From DTHT01 sp037444625 (GTDB taxonomy: Bacteria > Acidobacteriota > Terriglobia > Bryobacterales > Bryobacteraceae): a stretch of 64,000 nt of DNA. Location of the stretch: positions 47,058 to 111,057 of the forward strand of contig JBBIMA010000002.1 in the NCBI GenBank assembly GCA_037444625.1. Direction: 5' to 3'. Below are positions 25,090 to 35,848 of the stretch, one piece after another. The notes under the pieces were generated by a model. The model had not been told where the DNA came from. It ran no database searches and was given only the letters and a program-made list of their open reading frames with translations. Position 1 is the first letter of the stretch, and each line of letters starts with the position of its first letter. The translations under genes and the position numbers were made by a program.

Positions 25090-27198
25090 GTGCGACCGGC
25101 CTTGTTCCTGCTATTACCCGCGCTGGTTGCAGCGCAGGTGCTGGAGAATCGCGCCCTCCGCCTCGAACTGCGTCCCGATGCGTCCCTGCGCCTGACCGAC
25201 AAGGCGGGGGGCGTGGTCTGGAGGCTGCAACCGCCGGCCGTGGCGGACCGGACGGTCTCCGAGGTCCGTCTGCTCGCTGCCGGCCCGGAGACGTTGGGCT
25301 TCGCCGCCGAGGGTCTGGAGTTCCGCCTGCGGCTGACGGCCGCCGGCGTGGAGTACGAACTGGGGACCGAGCCCGGCGAACGCGAGGTCCGGCTGCTGGA
25401 TCGCTCGCTGGAGATCGGTCCGGGCGAAAACAACTACTACGCCGTGCCGCGGCGGCTGGGGGTACTCCTGCGGGCTGAGGGCGATCAGCCCTGGAGGCGC
25501 CGCCTGTTAGCGTATGAAACGGGCAGCGGCTACTCGATGGCCATGCTGGGCGCGGTCCAACAGGGCGCGGCGCTGCTGGTGAGCTGGGAGGATCCTTACA
25601 CCGAGATCCTGCTCGATTACACGCCCGACCCGCCGCGCCTGACCGCCGGGCTGGCGCTGCGCCGGACGGCGCGCCGGGTGCGCCTGAAGCCGCTCGGACG
25701 GGGCGGTTACGTGGAGATCGCCCGGGCCTACCGGGAGACCGCGCGGCAGCGAGGCTTTCTGAAGACCCTGGCCGAGAAGATGCGGGAGAATCCGGCGGTG
25801 GAGCGCTTCTTCGGCGCGGCGGACTTCAAGCCGTTCGCCTACATGCGCCGGGTGGCCGACACGCGCTGGAACAAGAGCGATCGCGACGTCTACGAGTTGA
25901 ATTTCACTTTCGAGGAATGCGCCGCGCTGGCCGAGCACCTGCGGCGCGATCTGGGACTGGAGCGCGGGCTGCTGGTGTTGAACGGCTGGATCCGCGGGGG
26001 CTACGACAACCTGCACCCGGACATCCTGCCCGCGGCGGCCGCGATCGGAGGCGACGCCGGACTGGCCGAGTGCGCCCGGCGGGTCCGGGCGCTGGGCGGC
26101 TGGTTGTTCGGGCTGCACGACAACTACCAGGACATGTACCGGGACGCGCCTTCCTGGGATCCGGCCTGGCTGATGAAGAACGCCGACCGCTCGCCGCGAC
26201 TGGGCGGGGTGTGGGCCGGGGGCCAGGCCTGGCTGATCTGCTCGCGCCGGGCGCTGGAGCTGGCCGCTCGCCCGCAGAACGTGCCCGGCGTGGTAAAACA
26301 ATTCGCCCCCGACGTGTACTTCGCCGACACCGTCTTCGCCGCCCCCCTCTACGAGTGCCACGATCCCGCACACCCGCTCACCAAGAACGACGACCTGCAT
26401 TACAAGCAGCAGCTCTGCCGTTACATCCGCCGCACCGTAGGGCTGTTCGGCTCCGAAGAGGGCCGCGAGTGGGGCGTGGCCGAGGCGGACTACTTCGAGG
26501 GGCTGATGTCGCACCGCACCGGCTTCCAGAATTTCAACCGCTCCCAAGTCGTGATCCCCCTGTTCCACCTGGTCTTTGCCGATTCGATCCCCATCTACGC
26601 CCATCAAAGCGACCGGGCGCGACCGCACAACCCGGCTTACATCCTGGATCACATCCTCTACGCCGAGATGCCGGTCTACTTCTTCGGACGCCACCGCTAC
26701 TGGCTGGATCCCGAAGCGCAGTACAAGCCGCCCGAAGGCTCCGCTTCCCGCCTGGTCTTCGCGCGCGGCGGGCGCTTCAACCTGATAGACCAGTTCATCA
26801 AGAACACTTACGAGGTGCTCAGCCCGCTGAATCGGGAGACCGCGCTGCTTCCCATGACGGATCATCGTTTCCTGACGCCCGACCGCCGGGCCGAGCGCAC
26901 CCGCTTCGGCACGGAGGTCGAAATCACGGTGAACTACGGGCCGGACGAGTACGACAGCGGGCGCGCCCTCCTGCCCGCCTACGGCTTCTTGGTGGAGAGT
27001 CCCCGCCTGATCGCCTTTCACGCCCGGCGCTACGGCGGCCTGAGTTACCAGGATCCGCCCCTGTTCGTGATTCGCAGCCTGGACGAGAAACCGCTGGCCG
27101 TCTCGCGGCGCGTGCGCATCTACCGCGGCTTCGGGGACCGCAAGGTCTCCTTCCGCGGCCGCCTCTGGGAAGTGGACGCCGAGCGCCTCCTGCCCTGA
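25090..27198 (+). CDS. Secreted glycoside-hydrolase-like protein of unassigned family
   Basis: The 702-residue product has a short signal peptide (ALFLLLPALVAAQ) and an N-terminal beta-sandwich beginning ENRALRLELRPDASLRLTDKAGGVVW, reminiscent of carbohydrate-active enzymes. A large alpha/beta region from about residue 230 looks like a TIM barrel (GLLVLNGWIRGGYDN, GWLFGLHDNYQDMYRDA, FGSEEGREWGVAEADYFEG) with conserved acidic residues. The pattern recalls DUF5696 and the GH101/GH129 group, but I cannot assign it. The start is GTG ten bases after the hrpB stop; a TAAGAT overlaps that stop. No sugar-processing neighbour is adjacent. Confidence 0.6.
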   Translation: MRPALFLLLPALVAAQVLENRALRLELRPDASLRLTDKAGGVVWRLQPPAVADRTVSEVRLLAAGPETLGFAAEGLEFRLRLTAAGVEYELGTEPGEREVRLLDRSLEIGPGENNYYAVPRRLGVLLRAEGDQPWRRRLLAYETGSGYSMAMLGAVQQGAALLVSWEDPYTEILLDYTPDPPRLTAGLALRRTARRVRLKPLGRGGYVEIARAYRETARQRGFLKTLAEKMRENPAVERFFGAADFKPFAYMRRVADTRWNKSDRDVYELNFTFEECAALAEHLRRDLGLERGLLVLNGWIRGGYDNLHPDILPAAAAIGGDAGLAECARRVRALGGWLFGLHDNYQDMYRDAPSWDPAWLMKNADRSPRLGGVWAGGQAWLICSRRALELAARPQNVPGVVKQFAPDVYFADTVFAAPLYECHDPAHPLTKNDDLHYKQQLCRYIRRTVGLFGSEEGREWGVAEADYFEGLMSHRTGFQNFNRSQVVIPLFHLVFADSIPIYAHQSDRARPHNPAYILDHILYAEMPVYFFGRHRYWLDPEAQYKPPEGSASRLVFARGGRFNLIDQFIKNTYEVLSPLNRETALLPMTDHRFLTPDRRAERTRFGTEVEITVNYGPDEYDSGRALLPAYGFLVESPRLIAFHARRYGGLSYQDPPLFVIRSLDEKPLAVSRRVRIYRGFGDRKVSFRGRLWEVDAERLLP

Positions 27199-27279
27199 AC
27201 CCGGGCGGCGGGGAGGCGGCCGCAGCGCCCCGTTCGAACCTGGGCCGAAGCGGGAGGCGCGCAAAGGACGATGTAAGGC

Positions 27280-27309
27280 TTGACGCGTGGAGGAGAACTG
27301 GTGTAAAGT
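27280..27309 (+). promoter_or_regulatory. Promoter of the PEP-CTERM protein gene
   Basis: TTGACG at 27280-27285 and TAAAGT at 27304-27309 are separated by 18 bases. This is the most typical sigma-70 style promoter in the window, 61 bases before the GTG start. Confidence 0.55.
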
Positions 27310-27317
27310 ACTCCTCC
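27289..27317 (+). repeat. Inverted repeat flanking the -10 of the PEP-CTERM gene
   Basis: GGAGGAG at 27289-27295 and CTCCTCC at 27311-27317 are perfect seven-base arms on either side of the TAAAGT. It could be an operator, or fortuitous with purine-rich sequence. Confidence 0.35.
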
Positions 27318-27321
27318 GGAA

Positions 27322-27341
27322 CTCCAAAATGGAAATTGGAG
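27322..27341 (+). repeat. Stem-loop in the leader of the PEP-CTERM gene
   Basis: CTCCAA and TTGGAG are perfect six-base arms with an eight-base AT-rich loop, just upstream of the ribosome site at 27358-27362. Confidence 0.4.
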
Positions 27342-27369
27342 CTGAAGTTAGAACTGCGGAGGTATGGCT

Positions 27370-28002
27370 GTGGCGAGCAATGAGATACTGGGAGTTATAG
27401 TACTGGCGGTCTCCTTGGCTCTCGTAGTACCGGCCCACGCCGACTTGATCACGAACGGGAGTTTCGAGGCGGGCTACCTCCCGAATGGACGGGACTTGAC
27501 GGTATGGTCACCGGACAGTACGACCATTACGGGGTGGACGGTCAGCGCAGGCAGCGTGGATTATATCGGCACATATTGGCAGGCGGCGGACGGGAGCCGA
27601 AGCTTGGATCTGAGCGGTCTGAGCCCCGGCACCATCATCCAGACCTTTCCCACAATCCCGGGTACGGATTACATCGTACGGTTCTCCCTGGCGGGAAACC
27701 CCGACGTGCAGCCCCGCAGAACCGTGGTGCGCGTCTGGGTTGACGATCCCGACGCCACTTACGCGCATTTCTCTTACTGGGTCCACGGCCAGGACCACGA
27801 GAATATGGGATGGGTCCGTCGGGCCTGGACTTTCACGGCCGCTTCGACTTCGACGACGCTGGGCTTCACGAGCCTCGACCCATCCGGGTACTGGGGTCCG
27901 GCGCTGGATGATGTCAGTGTGGGCGCCGCTCCCGAGCCCGGCTCGCTTGCGCTGGCCGGGCTGGGACTGCTCGTGCTCGGTTGGCTGCGGCGCCGCCGCT
28001 GA
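27370..28002 (+). CDS. PEP-CTERM protein with choice-of-anchor C-like domain
   Basis: The 210-residue exported protein has a signal peptide (VIVLAVSLALVVPAHA), a beta-sandwich starting LITNGSFEAG with the TITGWTVSAGSVDYIG segment of the choice-of-anchor C/DUF642 group, and a textbook PEP-CTERM tail: APEPGSLALAGLG, a hydrophobic helix and RRRR. Such proteins are processed by an exosortase, which is not in this window. GTG at 27370 is preferred because GGAGG ends seven bases before it; an ATG at 27364 would be only one base from it. The gene is less GC-rich than its neighbours and uses rare codons such as ATA, a possible sign of transfer. Confidence 0.8.
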   Translation: MASNEILGVIVLAVSLALVVPAHADLITNGSFEAGYLPNGRDLTVWSPDSTTITGWTVSAGSVDYIGTYWQAADGSRSLDLSGLSPGTIIQTFPTIPGTDYIVRFSLAGNPDVQPRRTVVRVWVDDPDATYAHFSYWVHGQDHENMGWVRRAWTFTAASTSTTLGFTSLDPSGYWGPALDDVSVGAAPEPGSLALAGLGLLVLGWLRRRR

Positions 28003-28146
28003 ATCGGCTTCTCGCGGCCCGGCTATCCCAAGATCCGGCGCTCAACGCCGGCCGGTGCCCGGCCGTCCCCCGGGGAGTGCGCGCGCCCTCTGCGGGCCGC
28101 GGCGCGCGACACAGGCGAAACCCCGCCGGCGCCGTCCGCTGCGGGG

Positions 28147-28152
28147 TACAAT
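28147..28152 (+). promoter_or_regulatory. Probable -10 element of the methyltransferase gene
   Basis: TACAAT overlaps an in-frame ATG at 28151. If this is the -10, translation must start downstream, at the ATG at 28163. Confidence 0.45.
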
Positions 28153-28162
28153 GGCTCAGGGA

Positions 28163-28894
28163 ATGGCGGAGCGGGAATTGCTCAAGAAAATGCAGGAGGA
28201 CTGGGACGCGCGGGCGCGCATCAACGCGCGCTACTTCGTCAACACCGCGCGCGCCGACTGGACCGACGAGGAGTTCTTCCAATCCGGCCGGCAGACGGTG
28301 GCCGAGGAAATCCTCACCGACATGATCAACATCTGCCAGGGTAAGGATCCCAAGCAGATGCGGGTGCTGGAGATCGGTTGCGGGGCCGGGCGGGTCACGC
28401 GCGCTCTGGCCGAGCTGTTCGGCGAGGTGCACGGCGTGGACGTCAGCGGCGAGATGGTGGCCCTGGCTCGCCAGGCTTTGCGGGATTTTCCCAACGCCTT
28501 CGTCTATCAAAACAACGGGATGGATCTCTCGGTGCTTCCGCCCGGACTGCTGTTTGATTTCGCCTTCTCTTGCATCGTCTTCCAGCACATCCCCAGCCGC
28601 GAGATCATCGAGAATTACGTACGCGAGGTCCACCGCGTGCTCCGCCCGGGGGCTTTATTCAAATTCCAAGTCCAGGGGGACACCCGCGTCGCCGGCGCGC
28701 CGGACGACACCTGGCTGGGCGCTCCCTTCTCCGACGAGCAGGCGGTCGCGATGGCCCGGCGCTGCGGCTTCGAGCCCCGCTACCGGCACGGCGCCGGCCA
28801 GCAGTATTTCTGGTTGTGGTACTTCAAAACCGGCGAGGCTCAACCCGTCGCCGCGTCCGCGCGAGGCAACGCCGCCGATCCCTCGGCGGCTTGA
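28163..28894 (+). CDS. SAM-dependent class I methyltransferase
   Basis: This 243-residue protein has the Rossmann SAM-binding motif VLEIGCGAGRVTRALAE near residue 66, an acidic VDVSGEMV after strand two, and the FSCIVFQHIPS and VLRPGALFKFQV segments of Methyltransf_11/25 members. The substrate is unknown. The ATG at 28163 is chosen because the in-frame ATG at 28151 lies inside a TACAAT -10-like hexamer; the longer form would add four residues. It is flanked by an unrelated PEP-CTERM gene and overlaps the convergent small basic gene by 55 bases. Confidence 0.8.
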   Translation: MAERELLKKMQEDWDARARINARYFVNTARADWTDEEFFQSGRQTVAEEILTDMINICQGKDPKQMRVLEIGCGAGRVTRALAELFGEVHGVDVSGEMVALARQALRDFPNAFVYQNNGMDLSVLPPGLLFDFAFSCIVFQHIPSREIIENYVREVHRVLRPGALFKFQVQGDTRVAGAPDDTWLGAPFSDEQAVAMARRCGFEPRYRHGAGQQYFWLWYFKTGEAQPVAASARGNAADPSAA

Positions 28895-29106
28895 GCTTGT
28901 TGTTTGCGCTGCGACCAATAGCGCTTCATGCGCTCGGAAACCTGTCGGCGTTCTTCCGGGCTCATGCTCTTGCGGCCCCGGCGCTTCTTGCTGGTCCGGG
29001 TCTGGATATGATTGGCCGACTGCTCCAACTCTTCCAGCACCGCAATCAGGCGGTCCAGCCGTTTCTTTTCCTCATGCAACGCCCGGATGGCCTGGTATAG
29101 ATCCAT
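28840..29106 (-). CDS. Small basic protein with coiled coil and RGRK motif
   Basis: The 88-residue product has an N-terminal amphipathic, probably coiled-coil helix (DLYQAIRALHEEKKRLDRLI), then a basic KKRRGRKSMSPEE segment and a second helix ending MKRYWSQRKQQ. The RGRK core resembles an AT-hook, so DNA or RNA binding is plausible but unproven. Similar tails occur in many small acidobacterial proteins as far as I recall. The gene overlaps the methyltransferase 3' end by 55 bases tail to tail. A TAGAGT hexamer at 29124-29129 on the minus strand may be its -10. Confidence 0.6.
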   Translation of the reverse strand: MDLYQAIRALHEEKKRLDRLIAVLEELEQSANHIQTRTSKKRRGRKSMSPEERRQVSERMKRYWSQRKQQAQAAEGSAALPRADAATG

Positions 29107-29151
29107 GGTGAACTTCGGCGTCTACTCTAACTTCGAGACAGTGTATCTATC

Positions 29152-29157
29152 CTACAA
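29152..29157 (+). promoter_or_regulatory. Probable -10 element of the 29216 gene
   Basis: TACAAT 58 bases before the ATG at 29216, in the 109-base divergent control region shared with the small basic gene. Confidence 0.4.
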
Positions 29158-29215
29158 TGGAAGCCGGCTCGATGCCAACAGTATTTTGCTCGCAGGCGCC
29201 CGGGCGGAGCGCAAA

Positions 29216-31240
29216 ATGAGTAATACGAAGGTAATCGCGTGCGCGCTGGCAGGGTGCCTGGCGGCCGCAGCCGCCCAGTTGCGCCTCCAGGCCGGCCCGG
29301 GCGGTCCCCGCGTGCAAGTGCTGGCCCAAGGCCGACTTATCCTGGAATCCCCGGCCGAAGGGCTGTGGTCGCTGGCTTGCGACTGGCGGGAGCGCTGGCC
29401 GGCCGAGTGGCGGCACGCCGCCCCGGCCTCCCTGCACGCGGAGGGTGAATGGACGATCTTGCGGGGGAGGCTGGAAGCTTGCGGCGGAGTCTGGCTGCTG
29501 GAGGACGCCTACCGCCGCCGGGGCGAGCTGATCGAAGGCCGGCGGCGCTTTCAGTTCCAGGGGTCCGCTCCGGCGCAGCGGGTGACGCTCTCGGTCCGCT
29601 TCGAAGCGCCTGCCCGGCGATTCAACATCCTGCTGCCCGGCATCATCTACTACGGCAATCCCTCGGGAGCGGCCGGCGGGCGGGTGCCCGTGTTCAGGGC
29701 CGAGCCCGGCGCCGAGGCCTACTTCGAAGAACACCGCTATCCCATGCCTTTCGCCTATGCGGAGCTGGAGCGCGAGGCCGGCCGCTGGGGCGCGGCTCTG
29801 CACAGCCGGCCGTCGCCGGCGCCCTACGCCCACCTGGGCGATCAGTGGTGGTCGCTGGGCGTGAGGGCGCAGGACGCGGGCGCCGAGCTGGCGCTGCTGT
29901 CGGGTCCCTGCGCCTCCAACGGCGCGCGCAGCGTGGTCAAGGCGACCCAGCGCGGCTTTCTGCCTTATGACGAAGCTTACCTGAACGTGCCGCCGGGCGC
30001 CGTGATCGAAAAGGATTTCTTTCTCGAAGCCTTCCCGGTGGAGCAAGTCGGCGGAGGCTTCGCCCGTCCGGTGCACACCGCCCTGGAGCTTTGGGCCCCC
30101 TACAGCCTGGAAGGGCTGCCCGAGTTCGGCGAGATCCTGCGCGCCAAGTATCGCTACGCCAAGTCGCGCTGGCACGCGGCGGGCGCGGTCGCCGGCTTCA
30201 AGAAATACGCCGATCGCGACGTGTTCGTCATGGGCTGGACCGGACAGGCCGAGGCTCTGGGTTACGCTTTGCCCGTGCTGGCCGAGGTCCTGAAGGACCC
30301 CGAGGCGCCGTCTATGGCCCGCCGCTCGCTGGATTTCCTCTCCACCGCCGCCTTCTATCCGGAAGGCTTCCATAACTGGTACGACTACAAGACCGGTCAG
30401 TGGAGCGGGCGAGAGCTGCTCTGCCAGGGCCAGGCGATGCTGGCCTTCGCGCGCGCCATCCGGCAAGCGCGCCGGCGGGGCTGGGATGCGACCCGCTGGG
30501 AGGCCTTCCTGCGCAAGGCGGCGGATCTGCACGCGCAACGCATCCTGGCGGCCGGGTGGCGCCCGCCCTCCACGGCTGAGGCGGCCTTCGTGGCGCCGCT
30601 GCTGGAGTCCTTCGATCTGTTCGGCGTTCCCTCCCATCGGGAGGCCGCTTTCAAAGCGGCCGAGCACTACGCGGGGCGCCATCTCTCCATGCGCGAGCCT
30701 TACTGGGGCGGCACGCTCGACGCGCGCTGCGAGGACAAGGAGGCGGCGGCCCTGGCCCTCCAAGCCTTCCTGGCGCTGTATGAACGGACCGGGCGGCCCG
30801 AACATCTGCGCTGGGCGCAGCACGCGCGCGACGTCGCCCTCAGCTACGTCTTCGTCTGGGACGCGGACTTGCCGCCCGGCCGGCTGCGTGACCACGGCTT
30901 CCGCACGCGCGGCTGGACGGTGGTCTCTCCCCAAAACCAGCATCTGGACGTTTGGGGCGTGCTGATGGCGCCGGACTTCTACCGGCTGGGGCAGCTCGAG
31001 AATCGGCAGGATCTCCGGCGGCTGGCGCTGGTGATGTATCGCACCTGCGGCCAGCTCATTGACGCCTACGGCAGCCAGGGCGAGCAGATGCACCACACCA
31101 ACTACGGACAAGGAGGCGCGCCCGGAGCGCCGCTGGGAGGGCGGGGCGGCTACAACGAGCGCTGGACGGTCTTCTGGATCACGGCTCATTTTTTGACCGC
31201 CGCGGCGCGCTTTCTCGAGTTGGGCGCGCCGGTCTGGTGA
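29216..31240 (+). CDS. Secreted protein with probable alpha/alpha-toroid domain, function unknown
   Basis: The 674-residue product starts with a signal peptide (VIACALAGCLAAAAAQ). The first 280 residues look like beta-sandwich (FNILLPGIIYYGNPSG, HRYPMPFAYAELE). From about residue 330 to the end are repeated amphipathic helices with short loops (KYRYAKSRWHAAG, FHNWYDYKTGQWSGRELLCQGQAMLAFARAI, WTVVSPQNQHLDVWGV), the appearance of a six-hairpin glycosidase-like toroid. I recognise no named family. GGAG lies eight bases before the ATG. A terminator follows about 60 bases after the stop. Together with the 25090 gene it suggests extracellular glycan processing, which is inference. Confidence 0.6.
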   Translation: MSNTKVIACALAGCLAAAAAQLRLQAGPGGPRVQVLAQGRLILESPAEGLWSLACDWRERWPAEWRHAAPASLHAEGEWTILRGRLEACGGVWLLEDAYRRRGELIEGRRRFQFQGSAPAQRVTLSVRFEAPARRFNILLPGIIYYGNPSGAAGGRVPVFRAEPGAEAYFEEHRYPMPFAYAELEREAGRWGAALHSRPSPAPYAHLGDQWWSLGVRAQDAGAELALLSGPCASNGARSVVKATQRGFLPYDEAYLNVPPGAVIEKDFFLEAFPVEQVGGGFARPVHTALELWAPYSLEGLPEFGEILRAKYRYAKSRWHAAGAVAGFKKYADRDVFVMGWTGQAEALGYALPVLAEVLKDPEAPSMARRSLDFLSTAAFYPEGFHNWYDYKTGQWSGRELLCQGQAMLAFARAIRQARRRGWDATRWEAFLRKAADLHAQRILAAGWRPPSTAEAAFVAPLLESFDLFGVPSHREAAFKAAEHYAGRHLSMREPYWGGTLDARCEDKEAAALALQAFLALYERTGRPEHLRWAQHARDVALSYVFVWDADLPPGRLRDHGFRTRGWTVVSPQNQHLDVWGVLMAPDFYRLGQLENRQDLRRLALVMYRTCGQLIDAYGSQGEQMHHTNYGQGGAPGAPLGGRGGYNERWTVFWITAHFLTAAARFLELGAPVW

Positions 31241-31300
31241 GCGGGGCGAACTGCCTTCCCGAGGGCTCCGGGCGCCGGGTTCGGAGGAGGGATGCAAAGG

Positions 31301-31320
31301 AAGCGGCAACCGCCTTTTTC
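31301..31320 (+). terminator. Rho-independent terminator after the 29216 gene
   Basis: A GCGG-CAA-CCGC stem, extended by AA/TT pairs around a bulged C, is followed directly by five T residues. It separates the upstream gene from gyrA. Confidence 0.6.
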
Positions 31321-31335
31321 TTCAATCAATTGTGG

Positions 31336-31341
31336 TAGAAT
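31336..31341 (+). promoter_or_regulatory. Probable -10 element of gyrA
   Basis: TAGAAT in a short AT-rich stretch just after the terminator, giving a leader of about 65 bases before the TTG start. Confidence 0.4.
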
Positions 31342-31413
31342 AAGGGGTTGGTCTGCGGCTGCGGCGCCAGGCGAAGAAACAGCAAAAAAGGCGCCCGGCT
31401 GTGAGGTATCCAC

Positions 31414-34020
<2,607 letters not shown>

Positions 34021-34033
34021 GGGCGGCCTTCCC

Positions 34034-34039
34034 TATAAT
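34034..34039 (+). promoter_or_regulatory. Probable -10 element of larE
   Basis: A perfect TATAAT ends six bases before the larE ATG, so the mRNA should start at or next to the start codon. Confidence 0.55.
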
Positions 34040-34045
34040 GGCTTT

Positions 34046-34912
34046 ATGGGGAGCCTGGTGGCGCTGGGACAGCCCCTCGTGCCGGATCCGGCCGCGCTGG
34101 AAGACAAGCAGCGGCGCTTGCTGGACATCCTGCGCGGCATGGGGCGCGTGATCGTGGCCTACTCGGGAGGAACCGACTCGGCCTATCTGGCCTGGGCCGC
34201 GCACCAGGCGCTGGGCGACAACGCGCTGGCGGTCACCGCCGATTCGCCTTCGCTGCCGGAATCCCACAAGCGCGAGGCCGAAGAGCTGGCCCGCCGCTTC
34301 GGCTTCGCCCACCAGTACGTCCGCACGGAGGAATTCGACAAGCCCGAGTACGTACGCAACGACCCGGACCGCTGCTTCCATTGCAAGGACGAATTGTTCA
34401 GCCGCCTGGAGGAGCTGGGCCGCCGGCGGGGCATCACGCACGTGGTCTACGGTCTGAATCTGGACGACCTGGGCGACTACCGTCCGGGCCAGGAGGCGGC
34501 GCGGCTGCACGGGGCCAGAGCGCCCCTGGCCGAGGCGGGACTGTCGAAGGCCGAGATCCGCGAGCTGTCGCGCCGCGCCGGGCTGCCTACCTGGGATCGG
34601 CCGGCCTCGGCCTGCCTGGCCTCGCGCATCCCCTACGGCACGCCGGTGACCGAGCAGAGGGTCCGGATCGTCGAGCGGGGCGAGGAAGCCCTGCGCGCCT
34701 TGGGCTTCCGCCAGTTCCGGGTGCGCTACCACGGCGAGCTGGTGCGCCTGGAGATCGCCCCCGAAGAGATGCCGCGCGCGCTGGATCCGGCCATGGCCCG
34801 CCGCTTCGTCGAGATCTTCAAGCCCCTGGGCTTCCACTACGTAACGCTGGACCTGGAGGGCTACCGGCAGGGGGCGCTGAACGAGGCGATCGGGGCCAAG
34901 CGGTCGGGCTGA
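34046..34912 (+). CDS. larE: LarE-type ATP-dependent sacrificial sulfur transferase
   Basis: LarE adds sulfur to the pyridinium precursor of the nickel-pincer cofactor used by lactate racemase. The 288-residue protein has the PP-loop SGGTDS at residues 40-45 and the conserved RPASACLASRIPYG, whose Cys190 corresponds to the sacrificial Cys176 of the Lactobacillus enzyme. It also has Cys110 and Cys113 (CFHCK); some LarE proteins with three such cysteines instead bind a [4Fe-4S] cluster and recycle it. The ATG follows a TATAAT by six bases, with no ribosome site. larA, larB and larC are not visible, but LutABC for lactate lies 30 kb away. Confidence 0.88.
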   Translation: MGSLVALGQPLVPDPAALEDKQRRLLDILRGMGRVIVAYSGGTDSAYLAWAAHQALGDNALAVTADSPSLPESHKREAEELARRFGFAHQYVRTEEFDKPEYVRNDPDRCFHCKDELFSRLEELGRRRGITHVVYGLNLDDLGDYRPGQEAARLHGARAPLAEAGLSKAEIRELSRRAGLPTWDRPASACLASRIPYGTPVTEQRVRIVERGEEALRALGFRQFRVRYHGELVRLEIAPEEMPRALDPAMARRFVEIFKPLGFHYVTLDLEGYRQGALNEAIGAKRSG

Positions 34913-34918
34913 GCGCGC

Positions 34919-35845
34919 TCAGCGCGGCCGGCCCAGGAACTGGAGGTTGTCCAGCACGCTCAGCAGGCCGGGAACCAGCGTGATGACGAACAGCACGGGC
35001 AGGATGAACAGCACGATGGGAAACAGCATCTTGATGCCCGCCCGCCCCACGGCCGCTTCGGCCCGCAGCCTGCGCCGGGTGCGCAGCGCGTCGGCGTAAA
35101 CCTTCAGAGCCTGCGCCAGGCTGGTGCCGAAGCGCTCGCTCTGCACGATCATGGCGGCCAGCGATTTGATGTCCTCGACCCCCGTGCGGCGGACCAACTG
35201 CTGGAAGGCCCGGCCGCGCTCCTGACCGGCCTTGACCTGCATCACCACGGTGAGGAACTCGGCCGCCAGCTCGGGGTAGATGAACTGCATCTCTTCGGCC
35301 ACCCGCAGCATGGCCTGATCCAGCGCCAGGCCGGTGCCCAGCACGATGCCCAACATGTCCACCACGTCCGGCAGGGCTTCCTGAAGCCGCCGCCGATAGC
35401 GCCGCACCAGGTGGTGCAACACCTGCTGAGGCAGCAGCCAGCCTAAAATGGCCCCCGCCACCATCCCGGTCAGGAAGGTGAAGCCCGTGTTGCCGCGCTG
35501 CACCCACGCCATGCCGCCCAGGGCGGCGGCGAAGAACAGCAAGTGACCGGCGGTGTAGACCGCCAGCGCCTGGCGGCGCCGGATGCCCGCCTGACTCAAC
35601 TCCCGCTCGCTGCGCCGGAGCCAGTCCTCGCCGCCGGGAAACAGGCTCACCACATAGAGGAACAGGTTGGCCGGACCGCCGGCCGCTCGGCGCCGCGGCG
35701 CGCGGCCGGGATTGACCATGGCCTGGGCCTGCAACTCCCCCAGCCGGTCGCGCAGGGGATCCTCCTGGTTCTGGAGCAGCATCAGGCCGGACCACAGCAG
35801 GGCCGCCAGGGTCAGAAAGCTCAGCAGGAAGAAGATCGCCAGCAT
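34919..35845 (-). CDS. tadC: Tad pilus inner-membrane platform protein TadC
   Basis: TadC is one of two GspF-like platform proteins of the Flp/Tad secretion system. The 308-residue protein has an N-terminal membrane helix, a central T2SSF domain with EALPDVVDMLGIVLGTGLALDQAM and IKSLAAMIVQSERFGTSLAQALKVYA, and C-terminal helices. It is the last gene of the operon and ends six bases from convergent larE. It starts three bases after tadB. Confidence 0.9.
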   Translation of the reverse strand: MLAIFFLLSFLTLAALLWSGLMLLQNQEDPLRDRLGELQAQAMVNPGRAPRRRAAGGPANLFLYVVSLFPGGEDWLRRSERELSQAGIRRRQALAVYTAGHLLFFAAALGGMAWVQRGNTGFTFLTGMVAGAILGWLLPQQVLHHLVRRYRRRLQEALPDVVDMLGIVLGTGLALDQAMLRVAEEMQFIYPELAAEFLTVVMQVKAGQERGRAFQQLVRRTGVEDIKSLAAMIVQSERFGTSLAQALKVYADALRTRRRLRAEAAVGRAGIKMLFPIVLFILPVLFVITLVPGLLSVLDNLQFLGRPR

Positions 35846-35848
35846 CGC

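Noticed and set aside
28003..28162. A short gene between the PEP-CTERM and methyltransferase genes
   Set aside because: Only GC-rich hairpin-like sequence and the TACAAT; no frame with a start, ribosome site and sensible product.
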